Shown: positions 24,593 to 35,330, counted from the first letter of the stretch. The stretch: 64,000 nucleotides of DNA from Thiomonas sp. FB-6 (GCF_000377645.1 NZ_KB898475.1:103267-167266), one strand, 5' to 3'. The notes: generated by a model not told the origin, from the sequence alone. Translations and numbers: made by a program.

Positions 24593-26485
24593 ATGAAGAC
24601 CCATAGCATCCGCACTGCCTTGCTGGGTTCCGCGGCCCTGGGTTCCGCCTTGCTCGCGGCCTGCGGCGGCGGCGGATCCAGCGTCACGCCGTACACGCCC
24701 TACGTGCCGGGCGACCAGCTCGTGGCCTGCACGCCAGGCAAGGACGTCACCGGCACCTGGAAGACCTTGTCGAACAACGACACGCTGATTCCCGACTCGG
24801 CGTCCGTGGCCTTTTTCAGCTACAACCAGCCCTCCGTCAACAGCTCGGGCATGGTGGTGTTCCGGGGGCGCGCGCGCGAGGCCAGCGGCGAAGAAGGCAG
24901 CAGTGGCGGCTCCGGCGGCAGCGGCAGCGGCGGCATGTCGCGCGGCGTGTTCGCGCTGGACGCCTGCGCGACCAGGCCCACCCTGTACACCGTGGCCGAC
25001 ACCAACTCCCTGGTGCCGGACCCGAACAGCACCGCGGCTCAGTTCACCGAATTCCCCTCCATTCCGCGCATTGACATCGATTCCGCGGTGATCGCCACGC
25101 GGGGCCAGTCCAATCCGGTCTGGACCCTGGCCGACGGGACGCAGCTGGGAACCTCCGGCGTGTACGCCACCCTGTCCAAGGCCCTGGGCACGGCCGTGAA
25201 CCTGCTGGGCAGCGTGCCGGAGTTCGCCAACATGCAGGTGCCGGGGGCGACGACGCCGGGCACGCGCTTCGACCAGTTCCCCGGTTCGCCCACCGTGACC
25301 CAGGGGCACTACGTGCTGTTCAAGGGCAACTACACCGACGGCACCACCTCCAGGACCGGGGTGTACTACCGCGACCTGAACGCGGCGAACTCGCCGGTGC
25401 GGCGCATCGCGGACTCGACCACTCCCATTCCGGGTACGTCCACGCCCTTCGGGTCCACCGCGCCGCCCAGCGCGGCGGGCGGCAAGGTGGTGTTCGTCGG
25501 CCTGGACAACGAGGATGCCCCCACGGCCGGTGGCTTGTACATCGCGCCCGTCGCGCCCGATCCGACGCTGCACCCGCTGGTGACCATCGGCCATACGCAG
25601 GTGCCCGACGCGAGCGGTGCTCCGCTGCCGCCGATGGCCGGCGCCAGCAGCCCGCCGACCTTCAGCCAGGTCGGCGAAGGGCTGGGCTACGACGGACGCT
25701 ACGTGTCCTTCTGGGGCGCCTGGGGCACCCAGGATCCGCAGCAGATGCGCACCATCGCGCTGAACTGCCCGACCGACGGCAACAAGGACATGATCAACGC
25801 CTGCAACGGGCAGTATCCGGGCGGCGTGGCGAACCTGCCCGAGCCGGTGAACCAGGGCATCTTCGTCTATGACACCAACAGCGGCAAGCTTTGGATGGCC
25901 GCGCGCGCCGGCAGCGGCGAGCAGTTCCAGGACCTGCTGTTCTGGGTCTTCTCCGGAGCGCCGGCCACGACCGGTTCGGGTTCCGGCTCGGGTTCCGGCT
26001 CGGGTTCGGGCTCGGGCGGTTCGGGCGGTTCGGGCAGCGGCGGTGCATCGTCCGGCGAGGGCGGCTCCTCCGGGCCCACCGATGCCGAACCGCCGCGCTG
26101 GCGCGCCTCGGCCTTCACCGCGGTGGACGGAGCGCGCGGCGTGTTGTTCAAGGGCGCTCTGAATCCGCCGGCCGGCGGCGGCGGCCCTGCCTCGGGCATC
26201 TACGGTTCGGCGCTTTCGGGCAACGGCATGGGCGCGGTGTTCAAGCTGGTCGCGCTGGGAGACGACATGTCGGCCATCGACCCGGCGGCTCCGGCCGGCT
26301 CGACGGTGACCGCGGTGGGCATGGAGCGCGAGGCCCTGCGCGGCGGCTGGCTGACCATCACGGTGTCCTCGCTGAATCCGGCGGCCGAAAGCTGGGCCGG
26401 CGTGTATGCCACGTATTTCCCCGGTGTCTGGCACGTGCAGCAGCCCGATCCGCAGCTGATGGGCGTGTTGGGCCTGGGCTCCTGA
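24593..26485 (+). CDS. Large lipoprotein with Gly/Ser linkers, beta-rich, function unknown
   Basis: A 630-residue secreted lipoprotein. The signal peptide ends in the lipobox LLAAC (Cys near residue 23) followed by a GGGGSS tether. Two low-complexity Gly/Ser linkers divide it (about residues 97-117, [13 protein letters not shown], and about 462-490). The folded parts repeat short strands like GVYATL, GVYYRD, GLYIAP, GIFVYD and GIYGSA, each preceded by a polar loop, which suggests a WD/BNR-like beta-propeller. I know no named family. The ATG at 24593 follows a GGGAG. Its neighbour upstream also encodes an exported protein; a strong terminator follows it. Confidence 0.72.
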   Translation: MKTHSIRTALLGSAALGSALLAACGGGGSSVTPYTPYVPGDQLVACTPGKDVTGTWKTLSNNDTLIPDSASVAFFSYNQPSVNSSGMVVFRGRAREASGEEGSSGGSGGSGSGGMSRGVFALDACATRPTLYTVADTNSLVPDPNSTAAQFTEFPSIPRIDIDSAVIATRGQSNPVWTLADGTQLGTSGVYATLSKALGTAVNLLGSVPEFANMQVPGATTPGTRFDQFPGSPTVTQGHYVLFKGNYTDGTTSRTGVYYRDLNAANSPVRRIADSTTPIPGTSTPFGSTAPPSAAGGKVVFVGLDNEDAPTAGGLYIAPVAPDPTLHPLVTIGHTQVPDASGAPLPPMAGASSPPTFSQVGEGLGYDGRYVSFWGAWGTQDPQQMRTIALNCPTDGNKDMINACNGQYPGGVANLPEPVNQGIFVYDTNSGKLWMAARAGSGEQFQDLLFWVFSGAPATTGSGSGSGSGSGSGSGGSGGSGSGGASSGEGGSSGPTDAEPPRWRASAFTAVDGARGVLFKGALNPPAGGGGPASGIYGSALSGNGMGAVFKLVALGDDMSAIDPAAPAGSTVTAVGMEREALRGGWLTITVSSLNPAAESWAGVYATYFPGVWHVQQPDPQLMGVLGLGS

Positions 26486-26535
26486 ACGATTGGTTGGCGA
26501 GCGGCCCGGGTGTCGTGCGGCTCCCGGGCACTTTG

Positions 26536-26570
26536 CAGGCACGGTGTCCCCCTCCGTGCCTGTTTTTTTT
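26536..26570 (+). terminator. Strong intrinsic terminator directly upstream of the next gene's RBS
   Basis: A perfect 9-bp stem (CAGGCACGG / CCGTGCCTG, 26536-26544 and 26554-26562) with a 9-base loop is followed by eight T residues (26563-26570). This is the clearest intrinsic terminator in the window. The T-run ends only 13 bases before the ATG of the glycine-zipper gene and abuts its GCAGGAGAG ribosome-binding site. Confidence 0.92.
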
Positions 26571-26583
26571 GCAGGAGAGAGTC

Positions 26584-27039
26584 ATGAACCAGCGAAGCTT
26601 GCGCCTGGGCGCCTGGGCGCTCGCGGCCGCGCTGACGGCCGGCTGCGCGATGAACCAGGAGCAGAGCGGCGCCCTGCTCGGCGGCGCCGTGGGGGCCGCG
26701 GCCGGTTCGGCCGTGGGACGCGGCTCCGGCCAGGTGGCGGCCGTCGTGCTCGGCGCCTTGCTGGGCAGCGTGGCCGGCGCCAACATCGGGCGCCACATGG
26801 ACGAGCAGGACCGGGTGCGCGCGGCCCAGGTGTTCGAGAGCTATCCGACGGGCAGCCCGGGCCGCTGGCGCAATCCCGACACGGGCGACAGCTACGCGGT
26901 GACTCCCACGCGCACCTACGAGACGGCGCAGGGCCCCTGCCGCGAGTTCAGGATGCGCGCCACGGTCGGCGGCGAGGCCGACACCGTGTACGGCACGGCG
27001 TGCCGGCAGCCCGACGGGACCTGGCAGATCGTGCAATAG
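26584..27039 (+). CDS. Glycine-zipper outer-membrane lipoprotein (17-kDa surface antigen type)
   Basis: A 151-residue lipoprotein of the Rickettsia 17-kDa antigen/RT0821 type. The signal peptide ends in LTAGC (lipobox). A glycine zipper follows (residues about 30-65: [19 protein letters not shown], then [16 protein letters not shown]) that would insert into the outer membrane. A C-terminal domain has [25 protein letters not shown] and a CRQPDGTWQ ending, characteristic of the surface antigen 2 domain. GGAGAG precedes the ATG at 26584. Its transcription start must lie within or after the adjacent terminator, or it depends on read-through. Confidence 0.88.
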   Translation: MNQRSLRLGAWALAAALTAGCAMNQEQSGALLGGAVGAAAGSAVGRGSGQVAAVVLGALLGSVAGANIGRHMDEQDRVRAAQVFESYPTGSPGRWRNPDTGDSYAVTPTRTYETAQGPCREFRMRATVGGEADTVYGTACRQPDGTWQIVQ

Positions 27040-27158
27040 CTGCAATAGCCTGATAGAGCCGGTTTTCGGCCCCGGCGGCCCCGTGCCGGCCGATTCCGGG
27101 CGGCGGCGCGCGCGAACCGGCGACAATGCGTGCTGGCGCACTCCTCCCGAGCAGATCC

Positions 27159-28127
27159 ATGCGATTCGACGACCTGGCCCCGCAATCCGAAGACAGCCCC
27201 GGCAGCGTGGCCGAGCGCGCGCGCGTGGCCAGCCGCAGCACCTGGGTCAGCGTGGCGGTCAACCTGGTGCTGTCGGTGGGACAGGTGCTGGTGGGTCTGG
27301 TGTCGGGCTCGCAGGGCCTGGTCGCCGACGGCGTGCATTCGGCCTCCGACCTGGTCGCCGATTTCGTCGTCCTGCTGGCCAGCCACCATGGGCGCAAGGA
27401 CGCCGACCTCGAGCACCCCTACGGACATCAACGTTTCGAAACCGGGGCCTCGCTGGCGCTGGGCCTGCTGCTGCTGCTGGTGGGCTGCGGCATGCTGTGG
27501 GCCGCGGTGCTCAAGCTGGAGTCCCCGGCCGGCGTGGCGCGCGTGCACGTGGTGGCGCTGTGGGTGGCGGGAGTCACGCTGCTGGCCAAGGAGGGGCTGT
27601 TCCGCTACATGCTGGCGGCGGCCAAGCGGGTCAAGTCCAGCATGCTGGTGGCCAATGCCTGGCATGCGCGCTCGGACGCGGCCTCCTCGCTGGTGGTCGG
27701 GGTGGGCCTGATCGGCAACCTGGCCGGCTACTCGCTGCTGGACCCCATCGCGGCGCTGATCGTTGGGCTCATGGTCGCGCGCATGGGCTGGGGCTTCGCC
27801 TGGGACGCGCTGCACGACCTGATGGACCGAGCGGTCGACGAGCAGGAGGTGCAGGCGATCCGCGACACGCTGCTGCAGACCCCGGGAGTGCAGGGCGTGC
27901 ACGATCTGCGCACGCGCAAGATGGGCGACATGATCGTGGCCGACGCGCACATCGAGGTGGACGCCTCCTTGAGCGTGGAACAGGGCCACGAGATCGCAGT
28001 GTCGGCGCGCGAGCGGGTGCTGCGGCGCCACCGGGTGCTCAACCTGATGACCCACGTCGACCCCTGGCAGCGCCCGGACCGCGATCACGCGGCTGCGGAA
28101 CCGGCGCGGCACGCGGCCGCCTCCTGA
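27159..28127 (+). CDS. Cation diffusion facilitator (Zn/Co/Fe/Mn efflux)
   Basis: Inner-membrane CDF transporter of 322 residues exporting divalent metals by proton antiport. The transmembrane site residues are in GLVADGVHSASDLVADF (TM2) and AWHARSDAASS (HxxxD, TM5). Six hydrophobic segments precede a cytoplasmic C-terminal domain with GVHDLRTRKMGD and ADAHIEVD, as in the MamM/FieF metallochaperone-like fold. The TM2 D-x3-D / TM5 HxxxD pattern does not settle zinc versus iron or manganese. The ATG at 27159 is preferred to one eleven codons earlier because it abuts the conserved cytosolic lead. The gene has no obvious partner. Confidence 0.9.
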   Translation: MRFDDLAPQSEDSPGSVAERARVASRSTWVSVAVNLVLSVGQVLVGLVSGSQGLVADGVHSASDLVADFVVLLASHHGRKDADLEHPYGHQRFETGASLALGLLLLLVGCGMLWAAVLKLESPAGVARVHVVALWVAGVTLLAKEGLFRYMLAAAKRVKSSMLVANAWHARSDAASSLVVGVGLIGNLAGYSLLDPIAALIVGLMVARMGWGFAWDALHDLMDRAVDEQEVQAIRDTLLQTPGVQGVHDLRTRKMGDMIVADAHIEVDASLSVEQGHEIAVSARERVLRRHRVLNLMTHVDPWQRPDRDHAAAEPARHAAAS

Positions 28128-28191
28128 GCGCCGGGCCCGGCCGGGGCGAGCCCCTGGGCGCGGGCGCCGGATGCGCAGGGCCGTTGCCGGC

Positions 28192-28497
28192 TCAGCGGTC
28201 GTGGTGCCAGTCGTCGCGGTCGTGCCAGTCGTCGCGGTCGCCGCGGCGGTGCCACGGATGGGCCCAGGGGCCGGGGTAGCCATAGACCGGGCGGTAGACG
28301 GGACGGTACACCGGCGCGTAGCCGGGGTAGTACACCACGCGCGGTGGCGGGGCCACCACCACCGGCGGCGGCGCGTACACGCCGCCCCAGACGCCGGGCA
28401 CGCCGACATTGACCGACCAGTACACGGGAGAGGCCTGCGCCGCGGGCGCGGCCAGCGCGGCCGCCGCGGCGAGGGCTAGCAGGGCTGTCTTCATCAT
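28192..28497 (-). CDS. Exported PXPV-repeat-like Tyr/Pro/Val-rich small protein
   Basis: A 101-residue secreted protein. The first 23 residues are a signal peptide (MMKTALLALAAAAALAAPAA, cleaved near QAS). The mature part is rich in Pro, Tyr and Val with repeated PVYRPVY and a His/Asp/Arg-rich tail (WHDRDDWHHDR), typical of the unnamed PXPV-repeat proteins of betaproteobacteria. Two adjacent ATGs (28495-28497 and 28492-28494) compete; the GGAG spacing allows either. The metal-binding look of the tail is only suggestive. It follows the other small exported gene at 28625-29014 on the same strand. Confidence 0.75.
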   Translation of the reverse strand: MMKTALLALAAAAALAAPAAQASPVYWSVNVGVPGVWGGVYAPPPVVVAPPPRVVYYPGYAPVYRPVYRPVYGYPGPWAHPWHRRGDRDDWHDRDDWHHDR

Positions 28498-28541
28498 GTC
28501 CGAACTCCAGGTTCCGGATGAACATGGCGCTATAACGGACA

Positions 28542-28571
28542 CGGCCCGGCGCTGACGACAGCGCCGGGCCG
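28542..28571. terminator. Perfect 13-bp GC-rich hairpin between two exported-protein genes
   Basis: CGGCCCGGCGCTG, loop ACGA, then the exact complement at 28559-28571. It lies downstream of the minus-strand gene at 28625-29014 and upstream of the PXPV gene. No T-run follows on the minus strand, so Rho-independent termination is uncertain; an mRNA-stabilising stem is the alternative. Confidence 0.55.
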
Positions 28572-28624
28572 AAGAATGTAACAAAAGGCATCGCGGCGAG
28601 AAGCGCCGCCGGGGGCCGCCAGGC

Positions 28625-29014
28625 TCAGCGGGAGCCGCCGCCCGCGCCACCGGAGCCGCCGCCCAGGCCGCCGCCCGGGCCCATGCCGGAGCCGCCCGGG
28701 CCCATGCCGGAGCCGCGCGGACCGGCACCTGCGCCGGGGCCGACGGAGCGCCGCGGGGCGTCGGGCAGGGTCACGCCGCGTTCGCGTGCGCGCTCCTGCA
28801 TTTCGCGATGGTGTTGCAGGCGGATCTGTTCACGCTCCTTCACGGTGTGGGTGTTGCGCAGGCGCTCGCGGTATTCGAGGCGCTCCTGCTGGGTCATCAG
28901 CTGGCTGCCGTAGATCACCGGCTCGCGCGGCTGCGCCTGGGCGGTGACGGTCCATGCGGGAGCCAGCAAGAGGGCGGCGAGCGCGGCGGCGAGCAGGCGG
29001 GGACGGGTGTTCAT
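28625..29014 (-). CDS. Periplasmic small protein with basic helix and Gly-rich tail
   Basis: A 129-residue exported protein. The signal peptide (MNTRPRLLAAALAALLLAPA) is cleaved around AQA-Q. A charged helical segment follows (MTQQERLEYRERLRNTHTVK, then HHREMQERARERG), a pattern seen in many unnamed proteobacterial periplasmic proteins. The C-terminal third is Gly/Pro/Ser (GSGMGPGGSGMGPGGG). The ATG at 29012-29014 is chosen because the signal peptide starts there. Its similarity in build to the neighbouring exported genes (signal, polar helix, Gly-rich zone) suggests a shared envelope role. No function is known to me. Confidence 0.75.
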   Translation of the reverse strand: MNTRPRLLAAALAALLLAPAWTVTAQAQPREPVIYGSQLMTQQERLEYRERLRNTHTVKEREQIRLQHHREMQERARERGVTLPDAPRRSVGPGAGAGPRGSGMGPGGSGMGPGGGLGGGSGGAGGGSR

Positions 29015-29177
29015 CGAGTTCTCCGGGGTGGCGGTGGCGACACCGGCGCGCATCGGCCGCGGCAAGATGCCGCGCCCTCGGGGCACGCAAGCCCAGGCTA
29101 GGCGAGCGCGCCGACGCCCGCCTTGACCCCCCTCAACAAGCGCGACCGACGCGCGGCTTCGCGCGCCTCAGCGCGCC

Positions 29178-30758
29178 TCAGCGGGCCAGGCGCGCAGCCC
29201 GCCAGGCGCGCGCGCGCAGGCCGGGACTGACGCGGTAGCGCTCGCCGCGGTAGTGCCGGTCGAGCGCGTCCAGGAGTTCGCAGGGCTCCGCCGTGCCCAG
29301 CGCGCGCCAGCGCTCCAGCCACTCGAAGGGCCCGGCGGGATAGTTCACGCCCAGGCGCATCGCGTCGTCGGCTCCCTGCTCGGAGCACACGCCCTGGTGC
29401 ACCGCGTCGCTGGCCTCGTTGATCAGCATGGCGAGGGTGCGCGCCACCACGAGGCCCGGCACGTCCCGCAGGCGCTGCGGCTGCCAGCCCAGCAGGTGCA
29501 GCCAGCGCGGCGCCTGCTCGCACCAGGCGGCCGAGGCGTCGGCGCTGGGGGCCCAGGCCAGCGCCTGGCCCGGTTCGTCGCGCAGCGCAAGGTCGAACAC
29601 GGCCACTTCGGCGCCGAGTTCGGTGGCGGCGCGGCCGTCGCTCAGGCGCAGGCAGGCCTGGTCCACGCGCAGGCCGCACCAGCCAGCCTGCGGGTCGAGC
29701 CCGTGCTCCACCCCCGCGGCGTGCAGAGCGGCGGCCAGGCGGTCGGCCAGCGCGCCGCGGCCGGCCACCAGCACCCGGGTGGCCGGCGCTGGCGCCGGAA
29801 GATCCGCGCCGGCCGGGAGCGCCTGCGGCGCGGCCGCCGCATGGTCGTAGAACCCGCGGCCCGACTTGCGCCCCAGCATGCCGCCGTCGACCAGTTCGCG
29901 CTGCACCAGCGAGGGCTGGAAGCGCTTGTCGAAGAAGTTCGCCTCGTACACCGCCTGGGTGACCGCGAAGTTGGTGTCGTGGCCGATCAGGTCCATCAGT
30001 TCGCAAGGCCCCATGCGGAAGCCGGCGCCGCGCAGGCAGGCGTCCAGGACGTGCGGCGTGGCGGCCTGCTCCTGCAGCAGCGCCAGGGTCTCGGCGTAAT
30101 AGGGCCGGGCGATGCGGTTGACGATGAAGCCGGGGGTGGAGCGCGCGTGCACGGCGGTCTTGCCCCAGGCCTGCGCCAGATCGAATACCGTCGCGGCCAC
30201 GCCCGGGTCGGTGCGCAGGCCGCTGACCACCTCGACCAGTTTCATCAGGGGCACCGGGTTGAAGAAGTGCATGCCCACCAGGCGCTGGGGATGCTTCAGG
30301 TCGCGTGCCAGCGCCGTGATGGACAGCGAGGAGGTGTTGCTGGCCAGCACGCAGCGCGCATCCACCAGCGCCTCGAGCTGCGCCAGCAGCTCGCGCTTGA
30401 CGTCCAGCCGCTCGACGATGGCCTCGATCACCAGGCCGCAGTCGGCCGCCTGCTCCAGGCCCTGCACCGGCTGGATGCGCGCGAGCGCGGCCTGGGCCTG
30501 CTCCGCCGCCAGGCGCCCCTTGGCCACCAGGGTGTCGAAGGTGGCGCCGAGCCGGGCATGCGCCTGCGCCGCCGCGCCCTCGCGTGCGTCGAACAGCGCC
30601 ACGCGGTGCCCGGCCTGCGCCGCCACCTGCGCGATGCCCGCGCCCATGATGCCGGCGCCCACCACCAGCACGCGCGCCTCGCGCAGCGTGGCCGCGGGCG
30701 AGCCGGTGGTGCCGGTGCCGGCGGGGGAGGGGCGTTCGGCGGTTTCGGTGCTCGACAT
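29178..30758 (-). CDS. 3-hydroxyacyl-CoA dehydrogenase (PaaH/PaaC type) of the box cluster
   Basis: NAD-dependent L-3-hydroxyacyl-CoA dehydrogenase, 526 residues. The Rossmann motif is VLVVGAGIMGAGIAQVAA, the catalytic region ASNTSSLSITAL and GMHFFNPVPLMKLVEVV. Two C-terminal 3HCDH domains follow, the layout of PaaH (3-hydroxyadipyl-CoA dehydrogenase, about 505 residues). Its ATG shares a base with the boxA stop (TGATG), so it is translated with the box operon. In the box pathway, the acyl-CoA from ring cleavage is converted to beta-ketoadipyl-CoA through a hydroxyacyl-CoA; this gene fits that oxidation. Residues 1-28 are an unstructured Ser/Thr/Pro lead. Confidence 0.9.
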   Translation of the reverse strand: MSSTETAERPSPAGTGTTGSPAATLREARVLVVGAGIMGAGIAQVAAQAGHRVALFDAREGAAAQAHARLGATFDTLVAKGRLAAEQAQAALARIQPVQGLEQAADCGLVIEAIVERLDVKRELLAQLEALVDARCVLASNTSSLSITALARDLKHPQRLVGMHFFNPVPLMKLVEVVSGLRTDPGVAATVFDLAQAWGKTAVHARSTPGFIVNRIARPYYAETLALLQEQAATPHVLDACLRGAGFRMGPCELMDLIGHDTNFAVTQAVYEANFFDKRFQPSLVQRELVDGGMLGRKSGRGFYDHAAAAPQALPAGADLPAPAPATRVLVAGRGALADRLAAALHAAGVEHGLDPQAGWCGLRVDQACLRLSDGRAATELGAEVAVFDLALRDEPGQALAWAPSADASAAWCEQAPRWLHLLGWQPQRLRDVPGLVVARTLAMLINEASDAVHQGVCSEQGADDAMRLGVNYPAGPFEWLERWRALGTAEPCELLDALDRHYRGERYRVSPGLRARAWRAARLAR

Positions 30759-32017
30759 CAATAGGTCTCCAGATGCAGGCGGCCCTGCTCCTTCCAGGCC
30801 GCCGCGGTGTTTTCCCAGGACATGCCGGCCTGGGCGACCACGTCGCGCAGGGCCAGCACCACGCCTTCTTCCATGGCCTTGAGGCCGCAGACGTAGATGT
30901 GCGTATTGTCGTCGCGCAGCAGCTCGCCGAGGTCGGCCGCGCGTTCGCGCATCAGGTCCTGCACGTAGCGCCGGGGGCTTCCCGGCGTGCGCGAGAAGGC
31001 CAGGTGGATGTCGATGAAATCCCTGGGCAGGCTTTGCAGCGGCCCGAAGTAGGGCAGCTCCGCCTGGGTGCGCGCGCCGAAGAACAGCATCAGGCGCCCG
31101 CCGTCGAACTTGCCCGAGCGGCGCAGGCGCCGGCGCCACTCGGTCATCGCGCGCATCGGCGCGCTGCCGGTGCCGGTGCAGATCATCACGAGGTTCGAGC
31201 GCGGATGGTTGGGCATCAGGAAGCTCGAACCGAAGGGGCCGGTGATCTGCACCTGTTCGCCCACGCGAAGGTCGCACAGATAGTTGGAGGCCACGCCGCG
31301 CACCGGGCGGCCCTGGTGGTCCTCGAGCACGCGCTTGACGGTCAGCGACAGGTTGTTGTAGCCCGGGCGCTCGCCGTTGCGCGCGCTGGCCACCGAGTAC
31401 TGGCGCGGATGGTGCTCGCGCCCCTGCGCGTCGGTGCCCGGCGGGATGATGCCCACCGACTGGCCCTCCAGCACCGGAAAGGGCATGGCGCCGAAGTCCA
31501 GCACGATGTGGTGGGTGTCGTAGTCGTGCCCGGCCTCGGTGACGCGCACGTTGCCGGTGACGGTGGCCGTCACCGAGCGCTGCGCCGACTTCGGCCCGTA
31601 CAGGTTGGTGTAGGCATGCGCGGCCGACCATGGAGGCAGCACGGCCCCGTAGGTCGTGGCGCGGAACTCCGCTTCGTCCGCGGCCCGCGGCGTGGGAGCC
31701 GCGGGCTCGGCGGCGGCCGGCGCCGGCGCCGGGCCGGGCGTGCGCTCCTTCTGCGGCGGCAGTTCGTCCCAGCCGAACTGTTCGTCCACGCCGTAGGCCG
31801 TGGCGCGCGGCAGTTCGCGCCAGTTGTCGATGGCGCCGGTGGGGCAGGGCGGCACGCAGGCCATGCAGGCGTTGCAACGCGCCGCGTCGACCACGTAGTT
31901 GCGGCTGTCGTGGGTGATCGCCCCCACCGGGCAGGTGGCCTCGCAGGTGTTGCAGCGAATGCAGATCTCGGGGTCGATCAGGTGCTGGCGCAGGATCGTG
32001 GTGTCGGTCATGTCCAT
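30758..32017 (-). CDS. boxA: Benzoyl-CoA 2,3-epoxidase reductase subunit BoxA
   Basis: NADPH:FAD reductase that passes electrons to the diiron epoxidase BoxB in aerobic benzoyl-CoA oxidation. The N-terminus is a two-cluster [4Fe-4S] ferredoxin (residues about 15-65: [14 protein letters not shown] and [14 protein letters not shown]). An Ala/Pro linker (95-115) joins it to a ferredoxin-NADP reductase module with HPRQYSVAS (FAD binding), [14 protein letters not shown] (nucleotide binding) and [12 protein letters not shown]. At 419 residues it is BoxA length. The ATG at 32015-32017 is followed by a second ATG two codons later. It is third in the boxC-boxB-boxA-dehydrogenase operon. Confidence 0.95.
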   Translation of the reverse strand: MDMTDTTILRQHLIDPEICIRCNTCEATCPVGAITHDSRNYVVDAARCNACMACVPPCPTGAIDNWRELPRATAYGVDEQFGWDELPPQKERTPGPAPAPAAAEPAAPTPRAADEAEFRATTYGAVLPPWSAAHAYTNLYGPKSAQRSVTATVTGNVRVTEAGHDYDTHHIVLDFGAMPFPVLEGQSVGIIPPGTDAQGREHHPRQYSVASARNGERPGYNNLSLTVKRVLEDHQGRPVRGVASNYLCDLRVGEQVQITGPFGSSFLMPNHPRSNLVMICTGTGSAPMRAMTEWRRRLRRSGKFDGGRLMLFFGARTQAELPYFGPLQSLPRDFIDIHLAFSRTPGSPRRYVQDLMRERAADLGELLRDDNTHIYVCGLKAMEEGVVLALRDVVAQAGMSWENTAAAWKEQGRLHLETY

Positions 32018-32055
32018 GGTGGAACGGGCCGGGCCCAGCCCGGCCTTGAAGGCCG

Positions 32056-33483
<1,428 letters not shown>

Positions 33484-33505
33484 CATGCTCTCCGTGAAGT
33501 CTGGT

Positions 33506-35164
33506 TCAAACCCGGTTCCAGTCGAAGGCGGCTTTCTCGCCCTTGCCGTAGACCTTCAGCGCGCCCTTGTCGCCGACGGCGTTGGGGCGCTGGAAAATCC
33601 AGTTCTGCCAAGCCGTCAGGCGCCCGAACACGCGGGTGAGCATGGTCTCCGGGCCGTTGAAGCGCAGGTTGGCTTCCATGCCGGTGAGGGCGTCGGGGGA
33701 CATGGCCACGCGCTCCTCGATGGCGATGCGGATCTCCTCGTCCCAGTCGATGTCGTCGGGCTTGCTGGTGACCAGGCCCAGCGCGAAGGCGGAGTCGGCG
33801 TCCAGCGCGCGCCCGGCGGCGTCGTGCATCGCCTGCATGGGCTGCTCCTCGGCGTAGAAGCGGCGCTCCAGACGGCTCTGGCCGGTGGCCATCGGGTACA
33901 GGCCGAAGTTGGCCTCGCCCAGCGTGATGGCGGGAGCGCGCTCGGGTGCGTCGGGCAGCGCGAGGTGGTAGATGCGGTCGCAGGCCAGCGCCGGCTCGAG
34001 CAGGGTGCCGGCGAAGCACGAGCCCTCGTCGGCCAGCGCGAACAGGCTGCGCGAGGACACGTCCAGGCGGCTGAAGGCACGGCGCAGCATGCCGATGGTC
34101 TCGCGCACCAGCCAGTGATCGCGATGGGCCATGAGCAGGGCGTCGAGCTCGGCCACCCTGGCGGCGCTGCCGCGGGTGCGCATCAGCCAGGTGCCGATGT
34201 CGAGTTCGTTGGTGCGCATGGACAGGATGGCGTCGTCGAGCTCGCGCGCGAGGCGCAGCGCATACCACTCGGCCCCGAGCGCCTCGATGTCGCCCGTGTC
34301 CGCCGGCTGCTCCCCCTCGGGGGCCTGCAGGGTGAAGGTGGCGGTGCGCCGCGTGCGGTCGATGTCCACGCGCACCGTGGAATAGACCAGCGCGTCGGTT
34401 TCGATGCCGCGGCGCAGCGGTGTCAGCGCCACGCCGCGCACACCCTCGGGCCGGTCGCTGAGGCCGGCCAGTCGCAGCGCATGTTCGCGCACGGCCTGCG
34501 CGAACACGGCGGGCTTGGCGATGTGGTCGACCAGGCGCCATTCCTGCGCCTTGCGTCCGCGCACGCCCTCGGCGGTGGTGCAGAAGATGTCGGCGAGGTC
34601 GTGGCGCACATGGCGCTTGTCGGTGATGCGCGTGAGTCCGCCCGTGCCGGGCAGCACGCCCAGCAGCGGAACCTCGGGCAGGCTGACCGCGCTGGAGCGG
34701 TCGTCGACCAGCAGGATTTCGTCGCAGGCCAGCGCCAGCTCGTAGCCGCCGCCGGCGCAGGCGCCGTTGACGGCGGCGAGGAACTTGAGCCCGCCGTCGC
34801 GCGAGGTGTCCTCCATGCCGTTGCGGGTCTCGTTGGTGAACTTGCAGAAGTTGACCTTCCAGGCGTGGCTGGACAGGCCCAGCATGAAGATGTTGGCACC
34901 GGAGCAGAACACCCGGTCCTTGAGGCTGGTGAGCACCACGGTGCGCACTTCGGGGTGCTCGAAGCGGATGCGGTTGAGAGCGTCGGCCAGCTCGATGTCC
35001 ACCCCGAGGTCGTAGCTGTTGAGCTTGAGCTTGTAGCCCGGGCGCAGGCCCGCGTCCTCGTTGAAATCGGCGGCCAGGGTGGCGATGGGGCCCTCGAAGG
35101 AGAGCTTCCAGTGACGGTAGCGCGAGGGTTCGGTCTGGTAGTCGACGCGGGGTGATTCGTTCAC
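33506..35164 (-). CDS. boxC: Benzoyl-CoA-dihydrodiol lyase (2,3-epoxybenzoyl-CoA dihydrolase) BoxC
   Basis: Crotonase-superfamily enzyme that hydrolytically opens 2,3-epoxybenzoyl-CoA to 3,4-dehydroadipyl-CoA semialdehyde and formate. The 552-residue length fits BoxC (about 555). The sequence KLNSYDLGVDIELADALNRI, TSLKDRVFCSGANIFMLGLS (oxyanion hole) and NGACAGGGYELALACDEILL are the family core. A GTG start (35162-35164) is chosen because CCAGGAG lies eight bases upstream and the protein then has family length; ATG codons further upstream would add 52 residues with no support. It is the first gene of the box operon, reading away from the ligase gene. Confidence 0.95.
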   Translation of the reverse strand: MNESPRVDYQTEPSRYRHWKLSFEGPIATLAADFNEDAGLRPGYKLKLNSYDLGVDIELADALNRIRFEHPEVRTVVLTSLKDRVFCSGANIFMLGLSSHAWKVNFCKFTNETRNGMEDTSRDGGLKFLAAVNGACAGGGYELALACDEILLVDDRSSAVSLPEVPLLGVLPGTGGLTRITDKRHVRHDLADIFCTTAEGVRGRKAQEWRLVDHIAKPAVFAQAVREHALRLAGLSDRPEGVRGVALTPLRRGIETDALVYSTVRVDIDRTRRTATFTLQAPEGEQPADTGDIEALGAEWYALRLARELDDAILSMRTNELDIGTWLMRTRGSAARVAELDALLMAHRDHWLVRETIGMLRRAFSRLDVSSRSLFALADEGSCFAGTLLEPALACDRIYHLALPDAPERAPAITLGEANFGLYPMATGQSRLERRFYAEEQPMQAMHDAAGRALDADSAFALGLVTSKPDDIDWDEEIRIAIEERVAMSPDALTGMEANLRFNGPETMLTRVFGRLTAWQNWIFQRPNAVGDKGALKVYGKGEKAAFDWNRV

Positions 35165-35218
35165 GGGGTGCTCCTGGGGGTGAAGCAAAATGCAGAATCC
35201 TGGATCGGATGAAAACGC

Positions 35219-35247
35219 AGCATAATGCATGTTCTGGAGACCTGCAA
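35219..35247 (-). promoter_or_regulatory. Candidate boxC promoter (TTGCAG-17-TATGCT)
   Basis: On the minus strand, TTGCAG (35242-35247) and TATGCT (35219-35224) are separated by 17 bases and point at boxC, 55 bases upstream of its GTG. Both hexamers contain or flank TGCA, and an ATGCAT palindrome (35225-35230) lies just before the -10. Repression or induction through these TGCA sites is an inference from the BzdR/BoxR literature. Confidence 0.5.
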
Positions 35248-35289
35248 GGCTCGCTTCGGAGTTTCTCTGTGCGACCGCTTTAGGTAAAT

Positions 35290-35301
35290 GCACTATAGTG
35301 C
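35290..35301. promoter_or_regulatory. Perfect 12-bp palindrome abutting the ligase -35 box
   Basis: GCACTATAGTGC, with no spacer, ends one base before the TTGACA at 35302. Together with four more TGCA sites at 35191, 35226, 35243 and 35348, it makes a plausible operator for a BoxR/BzdR-type regulator that is not encoded in the window. Confidence 0.6.
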
Positions 35302-35330
35302 TTGACATCGCGAATTTCAAAATCTACAGT
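35302..35330 (+). promoter_or_regulatory. Sigma70 promoter for benzoate-CoA ligase (TTGACA-17-TACAGT)
   Basis: A consensus -35 (TTGACA, 35302-35307) and a -10 matching 4 of 6 (TACAGT, 35325-35330) are separated by 17 bases and direct transcription rightward into the ligase gene at 35407. Confidence 0.7.
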
